DNA of 46,670 nucleotides from Variovorax sp. E3 (lineage in GTDB: Bacteria; Pseudomonadota; Gammaproteobacteria; Burkholderiales; Burkholderiaceae_C): contig NZ_MOWM01000048.1 in assembly GCF_016082275.1 (NCBI RefSeq), forward strand, positions 1 to 46,670, given 5' to 3'. The notes beneath the pieces are model-generated. The model saw only the letters and a list, made by a program, of their open reading frames with translations. It searched no databases and was not told the origin of the DNA. This document shows, piece after piece, positions 28,437 through 37,107 of this stretch (positions are counted from its first letter, which is position 1; each line of letters opens with the position of its first letter). The translations under genes and the position numbers were made by a program.

Positions 28437-29602
28437 TCAGGGCACCAGCTTCCATTGGCCCTTTTCGAGCTTCACGACCACGCGCGAACGGTCGTCCGAG
28501 CCATAGCGGTCCGTCGGCTTGAAGTTGTAGACAGAGTGCGTGCCGACCAGCTCCTTGGTGCTGACGATGGCGTCACGCAGTGCCAGGCGGAACTGCGGCG
28601 TGCCCGGCTCGGCCTTGCCGGCCAGCGCGCGCTGCGCCGCGTCCAGGTAGATCAGCCATGCATCGAAGCTGTAGGCCGAGAAGGTGTCGGTGGGCGGCGC
28701 GCCGTTGGCCTTCTGGTAGGCGGCGCGAAAGTCCATCGCGATCTTCTTCATCGGGTTGGCGTCGGGCAGTTGCTCGGCCACCACCACGGGGCCCGTGGGC
28801 GCCAGCAGGCCTTCGACCGATGCACCGCCGACGCGGATGAAGTCGGGGTTGATCAGCGAGTGCATGCCGTAGATCTTTCCCTTGTAGCCGCGCTCGGCCA
28901 GTGCCAGGTAGGGCAATGCGCCGGGCGTGCCCGAGGCACCGGTGATCACCGCGTCGGGCCGCAGCGCCACGATCTTCAGCACCTGGCCGGCCACCGACGA
29001 ATCGCTGCGCGCATAGCGCTCGTTCGACACCACCTTGATGCCGGCCGGCGGCGCCGACTTCATGAGCGCGTCGTACACCAGGTCGCCCCAGGCGTCGGAA
29101 TAGCCGATGTAGGCCACCGTCTTCACGCCGGCCTGCTTCATCTTCTCGACCATCGCGCCCATCATGAGCGGCGCGGGCTGCGGCAGCGTCACCATCCACG
29201 CGCCCTCTTCGCCGGCCAGGTCGGCATTGGCGATGGAGATCAGCGGCGTCCTGGTTTCACGCGCCACGCCGGCAATGGCCAGCGAACCGGGCGCACCGGC
29301 CGTGCCGATGATGACATCGACCTTGTCTTCCTCGATGAGCTTGCGCGCATTGCGCGCGGCCGTCGACGGGTCGGACGCATCGTCGAGCTGGATCACCTGC
29401 ACCTTGCGGCCGCCCACCTCCGACTTGTAGGCCACCGCCGCCTTCATGCCCTTGTCGTACGGAATGCCGAGCGAGGACACCGGCCCCGACAGCGACGTGA
29501 TGAAGCCGACCTTGAGGTCGCGGCCCACGCGCCCGCGGCGCTCAGCGCGCCCAGGCCCGCGGCAATGGCCGCGAGCGTGCGAATTCGGTTCAAGACTTTC
29601 AT
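28437..29602 (-). CDS. ABC transporter periplasmic substrate-binding protein, copy 3, one-base deletion near 29522
   Basis: The repaired protein has 388 residues. The signal peptide (MKVLNRIRTLAAIAAG...AWAA) lies in one frame and the mature protein (DLKVGFITSLSGPVSSLG) in the next. The join at about 29518-29526 is where AWAAD is expected, and one missing C in GCCGAC restores it. GGAG precedes the ATG at 29602. The closest look-alike in the window is copy 2. Either could be the published IAA-binding receptor of the iad operon. Without repair the protein would lack an export signal. Confidence 0.83.
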
Positions 29603-29660
29603 GGCGATGCTCCAGAGGTGGTTTTTTGGACGGACGTGAGAAAGCAAATACGAAATGAAT

Positions 29661-30395
29661 TCAGAGGGCCAGGCTGCCGACGCTGGTGCCGCCGCAGACA
29701 TACAGGACCTGGCCGGTGACGAAGCTGCTGTCGGGGTCGGCGAAGAAACGCACGGCGCGTGCCACGTCGGCCGATTCGCCCAGGCGCTTGACGGGCACCG
29801 AGGCGGCCAGCGCGCGTTCCTTCTCGCTGCCGGCCTCGACCACGTCGTAGAACATGTCGGTGCGGATCGGCCCCGGCGCCACCACGTTCACCGTGATGCC
29901 GTCGGCCGCCAGTTCCAGCGCCCAGGTGCGGGCCATGCCCAGCATGCCGGCCTTGGTGGCGGAATAGCTGGTGCGCGTGGCCAGGCCCAGCGCGGCGCGC
30001 GACGACAGCAGCACGACGCGGCCGAAGTGCTGCGCGCGCATCGCGGGCAATGCGCCCTGCACGAGCTGGATGGCGCAGCCCAGGTGCAGGTCGACCAGTG
30101 CGTCGAGGTCGTCGAGCTTCACCTCGGGCAGCAGCGCGGCGCGGATGACGCCGGCGTTGTGGACGATGGTGGTGGGCGAGAAACGCTCGACCAGCTCTTG
30201 CACCGCCTCGCCCGTGGCGACGCGGTCGCTCAGGTCGACCTCGATGCTGTGCAGCTTCGGGTGATCGATCTCGGCCTTGCGGCGCGCGAGCGAAATCACT
30301 TCGTAGCCCTGCGCCAGCAGGTCTTCGCAGATGGCCTTGCCGATGCCGGCACTGCCGCCGGTGACGGCCGCGACCTTGGGGGCCACCGTGCTCAT
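29661..30395 (-). CDS. SDR oxidoreductase downstream of isatin hydrolase
   Basis: A 244-residue classical SDR. Motifs are TGGSAGIG near residue 13, HNAG (NNAG variant), LLSSRAALGLATRTSYSATK (Ser-Tyr-Lys), APGPIRTDMF, and a C-terminal TGQVLYVCGGTSVGS. The start at 30395 overlaps the hydrolase stop (ATGA). It may handle a hydroxyl/keto step around dioxindole or isatin. By position in the operon it would be the gene called iadJ in the Variovorax naming, but I am not certain of that letter. Confidence 0.83.
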   Translation of the reverse strand: MSTVAPKVAAVTGGSAGIGKAICEDLLAQGYEVISLARRKAEIDHPKLHSIEVDLSDRVATGEAVQELVERFSPTTIVHNAGVIRAALLPEVKLDDLDALVDLHLGCAIQLVQGALPAMRAQHFGRVVLLSSRAALGLATRTSYSATKAGMLGMARTWALELAADGITVNVVAPGPIRTDMFYDVVEAGSEKERALAASVPVKRLGESADVARAVRFFADPDSSFVTGQVLYVCGGTSVGSLAL

Positions 30396-31207
30396 GCCGA
30401 GGCTCCCACCAATGCCAGCACGCGCAGCGGGCTCCCGCTGCCCTTCTCGATCTTCAGCGGCGGGCAGATCAGCACCGCGCCGGCCGGCGGCAGCAGGTCG
30501 AGGTTGCTCAGGCACTGCAGTCCGTAGCGGCCCGCGCCGTGCATGTAGTAGTGGCACGGGTACGGCGGGCGCAGGTGGTAGCCCTGCCCCGCGTCGGTGC
30601 CGATGGCCTCGGAGCCGAAGCCCAGCACGTCGCGCTGCTCCACCAGGAAGCGCACCGCCGCGGTGCTCGGGCCCGGCGTGTGCTGGCCGGTCTCGTCGAA
30701 GTTCTGGTACGCCTCGGGGTCGCTGCGCTTGGACCAGTCGGTACGCATCAGCACCCATGCGCCCTTCGGGATGCGGCCGTGCGCGGCCTCGTAGGCCTCG
30801 ATGTCTTCCAGCGTCAGCAGGTAGTCGGGGTCGTCCTTCACCTGCGGCGAGCAGTCGATCACGCAGGCCGGCGCCACGAAGTGCTGCACGGGAATGGTGT
30901 CGACGGAGTTGTTCGGCAGGTCGCGCCCCGAGATCCAGTGGATCGGTGCGTCGAAGTGCGTGCCGGTGTGCTCGCCGCACGAGAAGTTGTTCCAGTACCA
31001 GCCCGGGCCGCGCTCGTCGTACTTCGACACTTCCTCGATGCGAAAGGGCCAGCACTGGCCCATCTCGGGCGGCAGCGCGATCTGCGGGAACTCGGGCGTG
31101 AGCGTCTGCGTGAGGTCGATCACGCGGATGCGGCCGCTGGCCATGGCGGTCACCAGGCCGCCGAGAATTTCGGCGGCGGACACCAGTTCGGTTGTTGTCG
31201 TGGTCAT
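30392..31207 (-). CDS. Cyclase-family metal hydrolase, probable isatin hydrolase
   Basis: A 271-residue member of the cyclase/kynurenine-formamidase fold. The metal-binding motif is HTGTHFDAPIH at residues 80-90, matching the family HxGTHxDxPxH signature (two His and one Asp as ligands). The phrase TQTLTPEFPQIALPPEMGQCWPF and the WYWNNFSCGEHTGTH approach closely resemble isatin hydrolases, which open isatin to isatinate with Mn(II). Isatin is a known intermediate of bacterial IAA breakdown through dioxindole. AAAGGAAAAG precedes the start at 31207. This enzyme is the strongest single pointer to the isatin route in this locus. Confidence 0.83.
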   Translation of the reverse strand: MTTTTTELVSAAEILGGLVTAMASGRIRVIDLTQTLTPEFPQIALPPEMGQCWPFRIEEVSKYDERGPGWYWNNFSCGEHTGTHFDAPIHWISGRDLPNNSVDTIPVQHFVAPACVIDCSPQVKDDPDYLLTLEDIEAYEAAHGRIPKGAWVLMRTDWSKRSDPEAYQNFDETGQHTPGPSTAAVRFLVEQRDVLGFGSEAIGTDAGQGYHLRPPYPCHYYMHGAGRYGLQCLSNLDLLPPAGAVLICPPLKIEKGSGSPLRVLALVGASA

Positions 31208-31225
31208 CGTGTGCTTTTCCTTTGC

Positions 31226-32479
31226 TCAACCGCCGGCGGCCAGTTCGCGCTCCAGCACCTTGGGGTTGTCGCGCCAGCGCTCCAGCCACTCCTGCGCCAC
31301 GTCGCCGGGGTACACGTCTTCCACGCCGTCGCGCAGCGCCTTCACGATGGCATTGGCCAGCGCGGTGGGCGCGAGCTTGGGCGGCGGCGTGTGCTGGTTC
31401 CACTCGTCGTCGATGGGGCCGGGGAACACGTTGATCACGCGGATGCCGGCCGGCCGCATCTCGGCGCGCAGGCATTGGGCCAGCGAATGCGCCGCAGCCT
31501 TCGACGCACTGAAGGTGCCGTGCGACGGGAAGTTGCTGAGCGCGTAGATCGACAGCAGGTTGACCCACGCGGTGGCGCCCGTCACGCCGTCGGCCGAACG
31601 GCCCTTCAGCGCCGGGCCGAACTCCTGCGCCAGCCGCAGCAGGCCGAAGTAGTTGATGTCCATCTCGGCCTTGGCCACGTCGGTGCCGCGCCGCGCGCCG
31701 ATGCCGAAGGTGCGGTGCACCTCGGCGTTGTTGATGACGATGTCGACCTTGCCGCCGATGGAGCCCGCAAGCTCCGTCACCTGGCGGCCGTTGGTCAGGT
31801 CCAGCGGCACCAGCGTGACCTGCGGCAGCGCCGAGATGTCGTCCAGCCCGTCGCCCATCTTCTTCCACGGCTCGGCATGGCCGACCCAGACGATGTCTGC
31901 GCCCGCCTTCACCAGCGCGCGCACGATGGCCTGCCCGGTCTCGGTCTTGCCGTCGGTCACCAGCGCCTTGCGGAACTTGGGGTCGCTGGTCATTTCGCGC
32001 AGCATCTTGTCGTCGGCCATGTGGGCACTCCCTTCATTCGGAAAACCAATGAGAACGGCCTGCCCCGCGCGGTCGAGCCGGGCACCGACACGCACGCGCT
32101 GCGGCGCCTCGCCGACCTCGCCGTGCAGGTGCACCATGAGCGTGGGGCCGGCATCCAGGTGCACCAGGCCCAGTCGCCAGGGCAGCCGTTCGCGAAAGAA
32201 CAGGTCGTTGCTGTGATGCAGCGTGGTACTGCCGAGCAGCGCTCCCTCGCCGCTCTGTTCGCGCCAGCGCAGCGCGGCCGAGAGGCACTTGTGGCAGACC
32301 TCGCGCGGCGGGTACTGCACCGTGCCGCAGTCCTCGCAGGTCTGCAGCTCGAAACGGCCTTCGGCGGCGGCGGCCGTGAGGCCCAGCGCCACGCGGCCGC
32401 GCGCGCCGGGCGGCAGGTTCATCTGCCGGGTGCGCAGCACCGGGTTCTTGCGCGGGGGGCGCATCAAAGGCATCGTCAT
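31226..32479 (-). CDS. DUF35 OB-fold protein read through into an SDR (417 aa as given)
   Basis: Residues 1-150 form a DUF35 protein: a zinc ribbon with Cys48, Cys51, Cys62 and Cys65 (CEDCGTVQYPPREVCHKC) and an OB fold. DUF35 proteins partner thiolase-like enzymes. Residues 154-417 form an SDR with a degenerate glycine motif (VTDGKTETGQ) and FSASK where YxxxK is expected. A strong Shine-Dalgarno site precedes Met154 (32020). One added base upstream would end the DUF35 protein at a TGA at 32034-32036, eight bases before that site. The fusion is therefore probably an artefact of a one-base deletion, and two genes are likely: about 148 and 264 residues. The start overlaps the thiolase stop (ATGA). 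Confidence 0.8.
   Translation of the reverse strand: MTMPLMRPPRKNPVLRTRQMNLPPGARGRVALGLTAAAAEGRFELQTCEDCGTVQYPPREVCHKCLSAALRWREQSGEGALLGSTTLHHSNDLFFRERLPWRLGLVHLDAGPTLMVHLHGEVGEAPQRVRVGARLDRAGQAVLIGFPNEGSAHMADDKMLREMTSDPKFRKALVTDGKTETGQAIVRALVKAGADIVWVGHAEPWKKMGDGLDDISALPQVTLVPLDLTNGRQVTELAGSIGGKVDIVINNAEVHRTFGIGARRGTDVAKAEMDINYFGLLRLAQEFGPALKGRSADGVTGATAWVNLLSIYALSNFPSHGTFSASKAAAHSLAQCLRAEMRPAGIRVINVFPGPIDDEWNQHTPPPKLAPTALANAIVKALRDGVEDVYPGDVAQEWLERWRDNPKVLERELAAGG
32020..32033 (-). promoter_or_regulatory. Internal ribosome-binding site and start of the SDR half
   Basis: On the minus strand, AGGGAGTGCCCAC precedes ATG (32018-32020), a good Shine-Dalgarno spacing inside the apparent fusion. 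It supports separate translation of the SDR. Confidence 0.6.
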
Positions 32480-33648
32480 GCCGGTCTCCCGAGGATGACC
32501 GCGCCTGTGCACAGGCAGCGGTCGTAGGTCACCATGCCGAAGCCGGCGACGAGGCCCGATTGCGCATCGGGCACCGCGCGCGGGCCTGCTTCACCGGTCA
32601 GCTGCCGTATCGCCTCGACCATGCCGAGGAAGCCGCCCGCCGCGCCGGCCTGGCCGGCCGAAAGTTGCCCGCCGCTCGTGTTGTTCGGAAAGCTGCCGTC
32701 GAAGGTCATGGTGTGGGCCTGCACGAAGGCCGAGCCCTCACCCTTCTCGCAGAAGCCCAGGTCCTCGAACTGCATCATCACGATGACGGGGTAGTCGTCG
32801 TAGGTCTGCACGAAGTCGAGCCCGGCGGGCTGCACGCCGGCCTGTGCATAGAGGTCGTCGCGGTCCTTGCGCCAGCCGCCCTGCACCATCACCGGGTCTT
32901 CGGCATAGGCGTTGTGGCGCTCGATGGCGCCGCGAATCACCGCGTGCGCCAGCCCGAGGTCGCGCGCGCGCTCCTCGCTCATCACCAAAAAGGCGTCGGC
33001 GCCCGCGCAAGGCATCACGCAGTCGAACAGGTGGATCGGGTCGGAGATGGGGCGCGCGGCCATGTACTCGTCGAGCGTCAGCGCCTTCTTGAACATCGCG
33101 TTCGGGTTGCCCAGCGCGTTGGTGCGCTGGTCGACGCAGATGCGGCCGAAGTCTTCGCGCTTCACGCCGTAGGTGCGCATGTAGTTGGCGGTGATGAACG
33201 CGAAGATCGAGTTCGGCCCGCCCGAGCCGTAGGGGTAGCTCGCGTCGCGCGCGAAGTTGCTGAAGCTGCCCAGCGTCTGGCGGAAGGAGTCGACGTGGTT
33301 GGTGTCGGCGCCCACGCAGGCGACGATGTCCGCGTCGCCCGCCTGCACGGCGCGCGCGGCACGGCGCAGGCACATCACGCCCGACGCGCCGCCGGTGGGC
33401 ACGTGGTCGAGCCAGCGTGGCGACATGCCCAGATGCTGCGTGACGCCCACCGCCGTGTCGGGCGCGAGCGAGAAGCTGCTCAGGCACAGGCCGTCGATCT
33501 GTTCCTTGGCCACGCCGCTGGCCTCGACCAGCGCCTGGACGGCCTGGCCGATGAACCAGTGCGCCGTGCGCGTGGAGTAGCGCACGTAGGGCACGGTAAC
33601 GGGCACCGCGACCGCGACGCCTTCGTAGGAGAGCCGTCGCTTGCTCAT
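32476..33648 (-). CDS. Thiolase-fold (SCP2/lipid-transfer type) protein, probable retro-aldolase
   Basis: A 390-residue thiolase-fold protein. Residues 84-90 read PTGGASG, so the position of the thiolase nucleophilic cysteine holds alanine. The C-terminal CxG motif is also altered (GFGMVTYDRCLCTG, with a Tyr). A retained SGGQLSAGQAGAAGG segment supports CoA binding. This pattern is shared with Ltp2-type aldolases of steroid side-chain degradation, which need a DUF35 partner, and a DUF35 protein is encoded immediately downstream. Cleaving the CoA ester of dioxindole-3-acetate to isatin and acetyl-CoA would fit this chemistry. That reaction is inferred. The start overlaps the ligase stop. Confidence 0.82.
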   Translation of the reverse strand: MSKRRLSYEGVAVAVPVTVPYVRYSTRTAHWFIGQAVQALVEASGVAKEQIDGLCLSSFSLAPDTAVGVTQHLGMSPRWLDHVPTGGASGVMCLRRAARAVQAGDADIVACVGADTNHVDSFRQTLGSFSNFARDASYPYGSGGPNSIFAFITANYMRTYGVKREDFGRICVDQRTNALGNPNAMFKKALTLDEYMAARPISDPIHLFDCVMPCAGADAFLVMSEERARDLGLAHAVIRGAIERHNAYAEDPVMVQGGWRKDRDDLYAQAGVQPAGLDFVQTYDDYPVIVMMQFEDLGFCEKGEGSAFVQAHTMTFDGSFPNNTSGGQLSAGQAGAAGGFLGMVEAIRQLTGEAGPRAVPDAQSGLVAGFGMVTYDRCLCTGAVILGRPA

Positions 33649-35279
33649 GCTTGCCCCACCTGTCTTTTCTTCATGGCGCGCGTGTCGATGCAGTGGCCCT
33701 GGCCCGGCAGCGACTGCGCCATCTCGCGCAACTGGCCGCGCTGGATCTTCTGCGACGGCGTGAGCGGCAGCGCGTCGACAAAGGCCACGTAGCCCGGCGC
33801 CTTGTAGTACGCCAGTTGCGCCAGCGCATGCGCGACGATACTCGCGGCGGTCTGCTCCGGATGCAGGACATCGGCGTCCTCGCGCATCACGATGCAGGCC
33901 AGCACTTCGTCGCCGCGCACCGCGTCGGGCGTGGCGGCCACGGCCGACGCCTTCACGGCCGGGTGCTGGTTGAGCACGCTCTCGACCTCCACGGCCGAGA
34001 TGTTCTCGCCGCTGCGGCGGATCACGTTCTTCTTGCGATCGACAAAAAAGAAGTTGCCTTCGGCGTCGCGGCGCACCAGGTCGCCGGTGTGGAACCAGCC
34101 ATCGGCCCAGGCTTCGCGCGTAGCTTCTTCGTCTTTCAGGTAGCCCGAGAAGAAGTAGCGCTTGGGGTCCGCGCCCGATGAGCGCACGAGCAACTCACCC
34201 GGCATGTCGGTGGCCGCGTCGCCGCCGGCTTCGTCCACGAGGCGGATCTCGACGAAATCTTCCTGCCGCCCAAAGCAGCTCGTGCCCACCAGGCGCGGCT
34301 CGCGGTTGGCCATGATGCAGGCGGCCGCGCCCGTCTCGGTCATCGCCCAGGCCTCGACCAGTGCAAAGCCGAAGCGCTGCTCGAACGGCGCGTGGTTCTT
34401 GCGGTCGACGCCGGCGCCGAAGCCCCAGCGGATCGCATGGTCGCGGTCGGCCGGCGATGCGGGCGCGGACAGCAGCATCGCCGGCATCACGCCCAGGTAA
34501 TGCGCGATGGTCGCGCCGCTCTCCTTGGCGCTGGCGAGCCAGCTCTTGGGGTGGAAGCGGTCGAGCTGCACCAGGCAGCCGCCCGCCACCAGCACCACCA
34601 TGGTGGAGAACGCCATCGCGTTCATGTGGTTGAGCGGCAGCGGCGTGATGACGCGTTCCTGGTCTCTGCGGATGCTGCACACGCCGTCGAGCGCGGCATA
34701 CCACTCGCCCGCGCACAGGAAGTACGCGTTGCCCAGGATGCAGCCCTTGGGACGGCCCGTGGTGCCCGAGGTGTAGAGCAGGCCGCATTCGGTGTCGATG
34801 CCGATGGGCTCGCTGGCGCGTGGCGCGGCCGTCCTGGCGGGCGGCACGGCATCGTCCGGGCCCATCGTCTCGAAGGCCACGCCTGCCTGCGCCGCCGCGG
34901 CCTGCAGGTCGGCGGCGCGGCCCGGCAGCGTCACGGCCAGACCGATCTCGCTGTGCCCGATCAGGTAGACCAGTTCGGCCGAGCGCATCTCGGAATTGAT
35001 CGGCACCGCGCTCACGCCCAATGCATTCAGCGCGAGCCAATGGAAGATGAAGGCCGGCCGGTTCTCCAGCAGCAGCCCGACGCGGTGGCCGTGGCCGTAG
35101 CCCGCCTGCGCATACGCGGCGCGCAGGCGCTCGATCTGCGCCGCGGCCTCGCCCCAGCGGATCGCGCCGGGTGCGATGCCATAGGCCGCGGCCGTCACCG
35201 ATTCGGTGAACAGGAACTCGGCCTGCGGCGTGCGCGCCGCGGTGGCCTGGAAGACGTCGTGGACGGTGGCGTGGGTCAT
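33645..35279 (-). CDS. AMP-forming acyl-CoA ligase, second of two
   Basis: A 544-residue ANL ligase. Motifs are [22 protein letters not shown] (A5), GWFHTGDLV (A7), DRKKNVIRRSGENIS (hinge), and SQKIQRGQL with the C-terminal catalytic Lys. It lies between iadE and the thiolase-fold gene with a 7-base gap and an ATGA overlap, so it belongs to the core operon. It would activate the acid made by the Rieske system, with dioxindole-3-acetate or oxindole-3-acetate as candidates, for the thiolase-fold aldolase encoded next. By order it would be iadF, a letter I am not certain of. Confidence 0.84.
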   Translation of the reverse strand: MTHATVHDVFQATAARTPQAEFLFTESVTAAAYGIAPGAIRWGEAAAQIERLRAAYAQAGYGHGHRVGLLLENRPAFIFHWLALNALGVSAVPINSEMRSAELVYLIGHSEIGLAVTLPGRAADLQAAAAQAGVAFETMGPDDAVPPARTAAPRASEPIGIDTECGLLYTSGTTGRPKGCILGNAYFLCAGEWYAALDGVCSIRRDQERVITPLPLNHMNAMAFSTMVVLVAGGCLVQLDRFHPKSWLASAKESGATIAHYLGVMPAMLLSAPASPADRDHAIRWGFGAGVDRKNHAPFEQRFGFALVEAWAMTETGAAACIMANREPRLVGTSCFGRQEDFVEIRLVDEAGGDAATDMPGELLVRSSGADPKRYFFSGYLKDEEATREAWADGWFHTGDLVRRDAEGNFFFVDRKKNVIRRSGENISAVEVESVLNQHPAVKASAVAATPDAVRGDEVLACIVMREDADVLHPEQTAASIVAHALAQLAYYKAPGYVAFVDALPLTPSQKIQRGQLREMAQSLPGQGHCIDTRAMKKRQVGQA

Positions 35280-35286
35280 CGCGTCC

Positions 35287-35775
35287 CTAGATGAAAAGCT
35301 GCACGGCCGGCAGGGCCGCGTCGCAGTTGAGCAGGTTCACGCGCTTGAGCGTCATGCGCAGCGCGCCGTCCCGCACCGTGAGGTGATGAAAGAAGGTGCC
35401 GACATAGAACTGCAGCTCGTCGCCCTGCGACTCGGTGTAGTGAAACTCGGTGCGCACCACATGGCGGTTGGCCTCGGCGTCGAATTGCTCGACCACCGGC
35501 ACTTGCAGCAGGTGGTGGCAACGGCTCGGCGGCTGTTGCGAAAAAGCGCGCGGACTCTTCAGGCGCTCGATGCGCAGGTCGCGCAACAGCTTGTCCTCGT
35601 AGAGGTGCGAGGTGTGGTTGAGCCCGTCTTCCTGGTCCGGCACGAGCGGGATCCAGTAGAACGCGTCGTCGGTGAAGAGCGCGTTCCACTCCTCGTACCG
35701 ACGCGTGTCGAGCAGGTGCGCTTCGTTCACGACGAAGTCGATCAGGTCCTGGCAGGAAATGTCGGCGGCGGCCAT
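35287..35775 (-). CDS. iadE: IAA Rieske oxygenase beta subunit
   Basis: A 162-residue NTF2-fold small subunit (LIDFVVNEAHLLDTRRYEEWNALFTDDAFYWIPL...). It carries the LRDLRIERLKSPRAFSQQPPS loop that docks on the alpha subunit and ends ALPAVQLFI. It starts one base inside the alpha stop codon (TGATGG), so translation is coupled. In published Variovorax work IadD and IadE together form the non-heme dioxygenase that is necessary and sufficient for IAA removal. I assign it by family, by direct adjacency to iadD and by the iadC-D-E order. Confidence 0.85.
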   Translation of the reverse strand: MAAADISCQDLIDFVVNEAHLLDTRRYEEWNALFTDDAFYWIPLVPDQEDGLNHTSHLYEDKLLRDLRIERLKSPRAFSQQPPSRCHHLLQVPVVEQFDAEANRHVVRTEFHYTESQGDELQFYVGTFFHHLTVRDGALRMTLKRVNLLNCDAALPAVQLFI

Positions 35776-37088
35776 CACATGGTCTCCGTCATGCGCGCGA
35801 CCCAGCTGCGGTATTGGTTGCGCATCGGCAGCTCGTTGGTGCCGCCGGTGGTGATCTCGCCGCCCGCAAGCTCCGAGGCGTCGTAGTCGCGATGCAGGCT
35901 GACCCACTCGTTGCCGCTCGCATGCAACCCCGCCTGCATGCCGCGATAGGCCTGCAGGTCGTCATGCCCCACCACGGAGAACGGCGAGTTGATGAGCCGG
36001 TTGTACATCGTCGTGCGCTGCAGCAGTTCCGGCGGCGCGCCCTTCAGCCGGAAGGTCCAGCTCTCGATCAGCGTCTTGTCGGCGGAGATCGGCTTCACCA
36101 CGCGAATCGCCTGGATCGCGCCCTTGATCGTCAGGTTCGGGTAGTACACCGTGTTGTGCCGCGCCATGCCGAGGATCTGCGCCGTCTTCTCCTCGCCGTA
36201 GCGCGCCTTCATGGCGTCGTCGTATGCGGGAATCGCCTTGTACTTGCTGTGGATGCTGAAGTGCACGCCCGTGAAGCTGTGGCCGTTGTCGTACGTGCGG
36301 ATGCCCATGTCCTCGAAGAACTTGTAGTCCGACATGAAAGGCGCGAACTGCTCCACCGCCATGGGCTTGGGTTCGTCTTCGGGCTTGTCGGCCCACATGC
36401 GCTTGGCAGTGCCGGCCGAAGACTCGTGCGCCACCATCGGATGCATGGTGTCGTTGAGGTTCTCCACGAACATCTTCCAGTTGCACTGGTGCATGAAGCG
36501 CAGGCAGCCGCCCGCGATTTCGAGTTCGCCTTCGGGCGAGCGGTCGGCCATGTTGTCGATCGAGCTCAGCGAATCGCCGAAGTATTCGTCGAAGTCCGGC
36601 CCCGCGTCGTTGATTTTCACGAAGATGAAGCCGCGGTGGCTGCGCACATGCTTCACCGTGGTCAGGCCCTTGCCCGACTCGCACTCGTGCAGCTGCGTGT
36701 GCTCGTAGCCCGTCTTCAGCGGAATTGCCAGCGGCGCGCCATCGGTCTTGAAGGTCCAGGCGTGGTACGGGCAGCGAAAGAACTTGCCGGTGTTGCCGCA
36801 CGGGCCGTTGACCAGCCGCGAGCCCTTGTGGGCGCAGCGGTTCATCATCACGCGGACGCTGCCGTCGGCGTGGCGCACCACGATCAGCGGCCGGCCCGCG
36901 ATCTCGTTGCTGATCCAGTCGCCCGGCTTCGGCAACTGGCTTTCATGGCCGACGTAGTTCCAGGTGTTCGCGAAGAAGTGCTCCTGCTCCAGCTCGAACA
37001 GCTCCTGGCTCGTGTACAGGTCGCGGTGCACGCGGTCGTTGCGCACCAGCGCGCGAACGGCGTCGGGGTTGTCTCGGTACGAGGTCAT
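35775..37088 (-). CDS. iadD: IAA Rieske oxygenase alpha subunit
   Basis: A 437-residue catalytic subunit. The Rieske cluster ligands are Cys85/His87 and Cys106/His109. Asp212, His215 and His220 (NDTMHPMVAHES) match the bridging Asp and the iron-binding histidines, with a C-terminal Asp ligand expected later. It inserts oxygen into the indole ring of IAA, giving oxindole/dioxindole-acetate-type products. The start at 37088 (MTSYRDNPDA) is chosen to match the paralogue at 27265 (MTTYRNRPDL). An ATG three codons earlier has better Shine-Dalgarno spacing and cannot be excluded. It is preceded by the reductase iadC and followed by iadE. Confidence 0.87.
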   Translation of the reverse strand: MTSYRDNPDAVRALVRNDRVHRDLYTSQELFELEQEHFFANTWNYVGHESQLPKPGDWISNEIAGRPLIVVRHADGSVRVMMNRCAHKGSRLVNGPCGNTGKFFRCPYHAWTFKTDGAPLAIPLKTGYEHTQLHECESGKGLTTVKHVRSHRGFIFVKINDAGPDFDEYFGDSLSSIDNMADRSPEGELEIAGGCLRFMHQCNWKMFVENLNDTMHPMVAHESSAGTAKRMWADKPEDEPKPMAVEQFAPFMSDYKFFEDMGIRTYDNGHSFTGVHFSIHSKYKAIPAYDDAMKARYGEEKTAQILGMARHNTVYYPNLTIKGAIQAIRVVKPISADKTLIESWTFRLKGAPPELLQRTTMYNRLINSPFSVVGHDDLQAYRGMQAGLHASGNEWVSLHRDYDASELAGGEITTGGTNELPMRNQYRSWVARMTETM

Positions 37089-37107
37089 GGTTCTCATGGC
37101 TCCTGCT

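Noticed and set aside
32476..33648. Acetyl-CoA acetyltransferase (true thiolase)
   Set aside because: The nucleophilic cysteine position is alanine (GGASG), so thiolysis by the normal mechanism is not expected.
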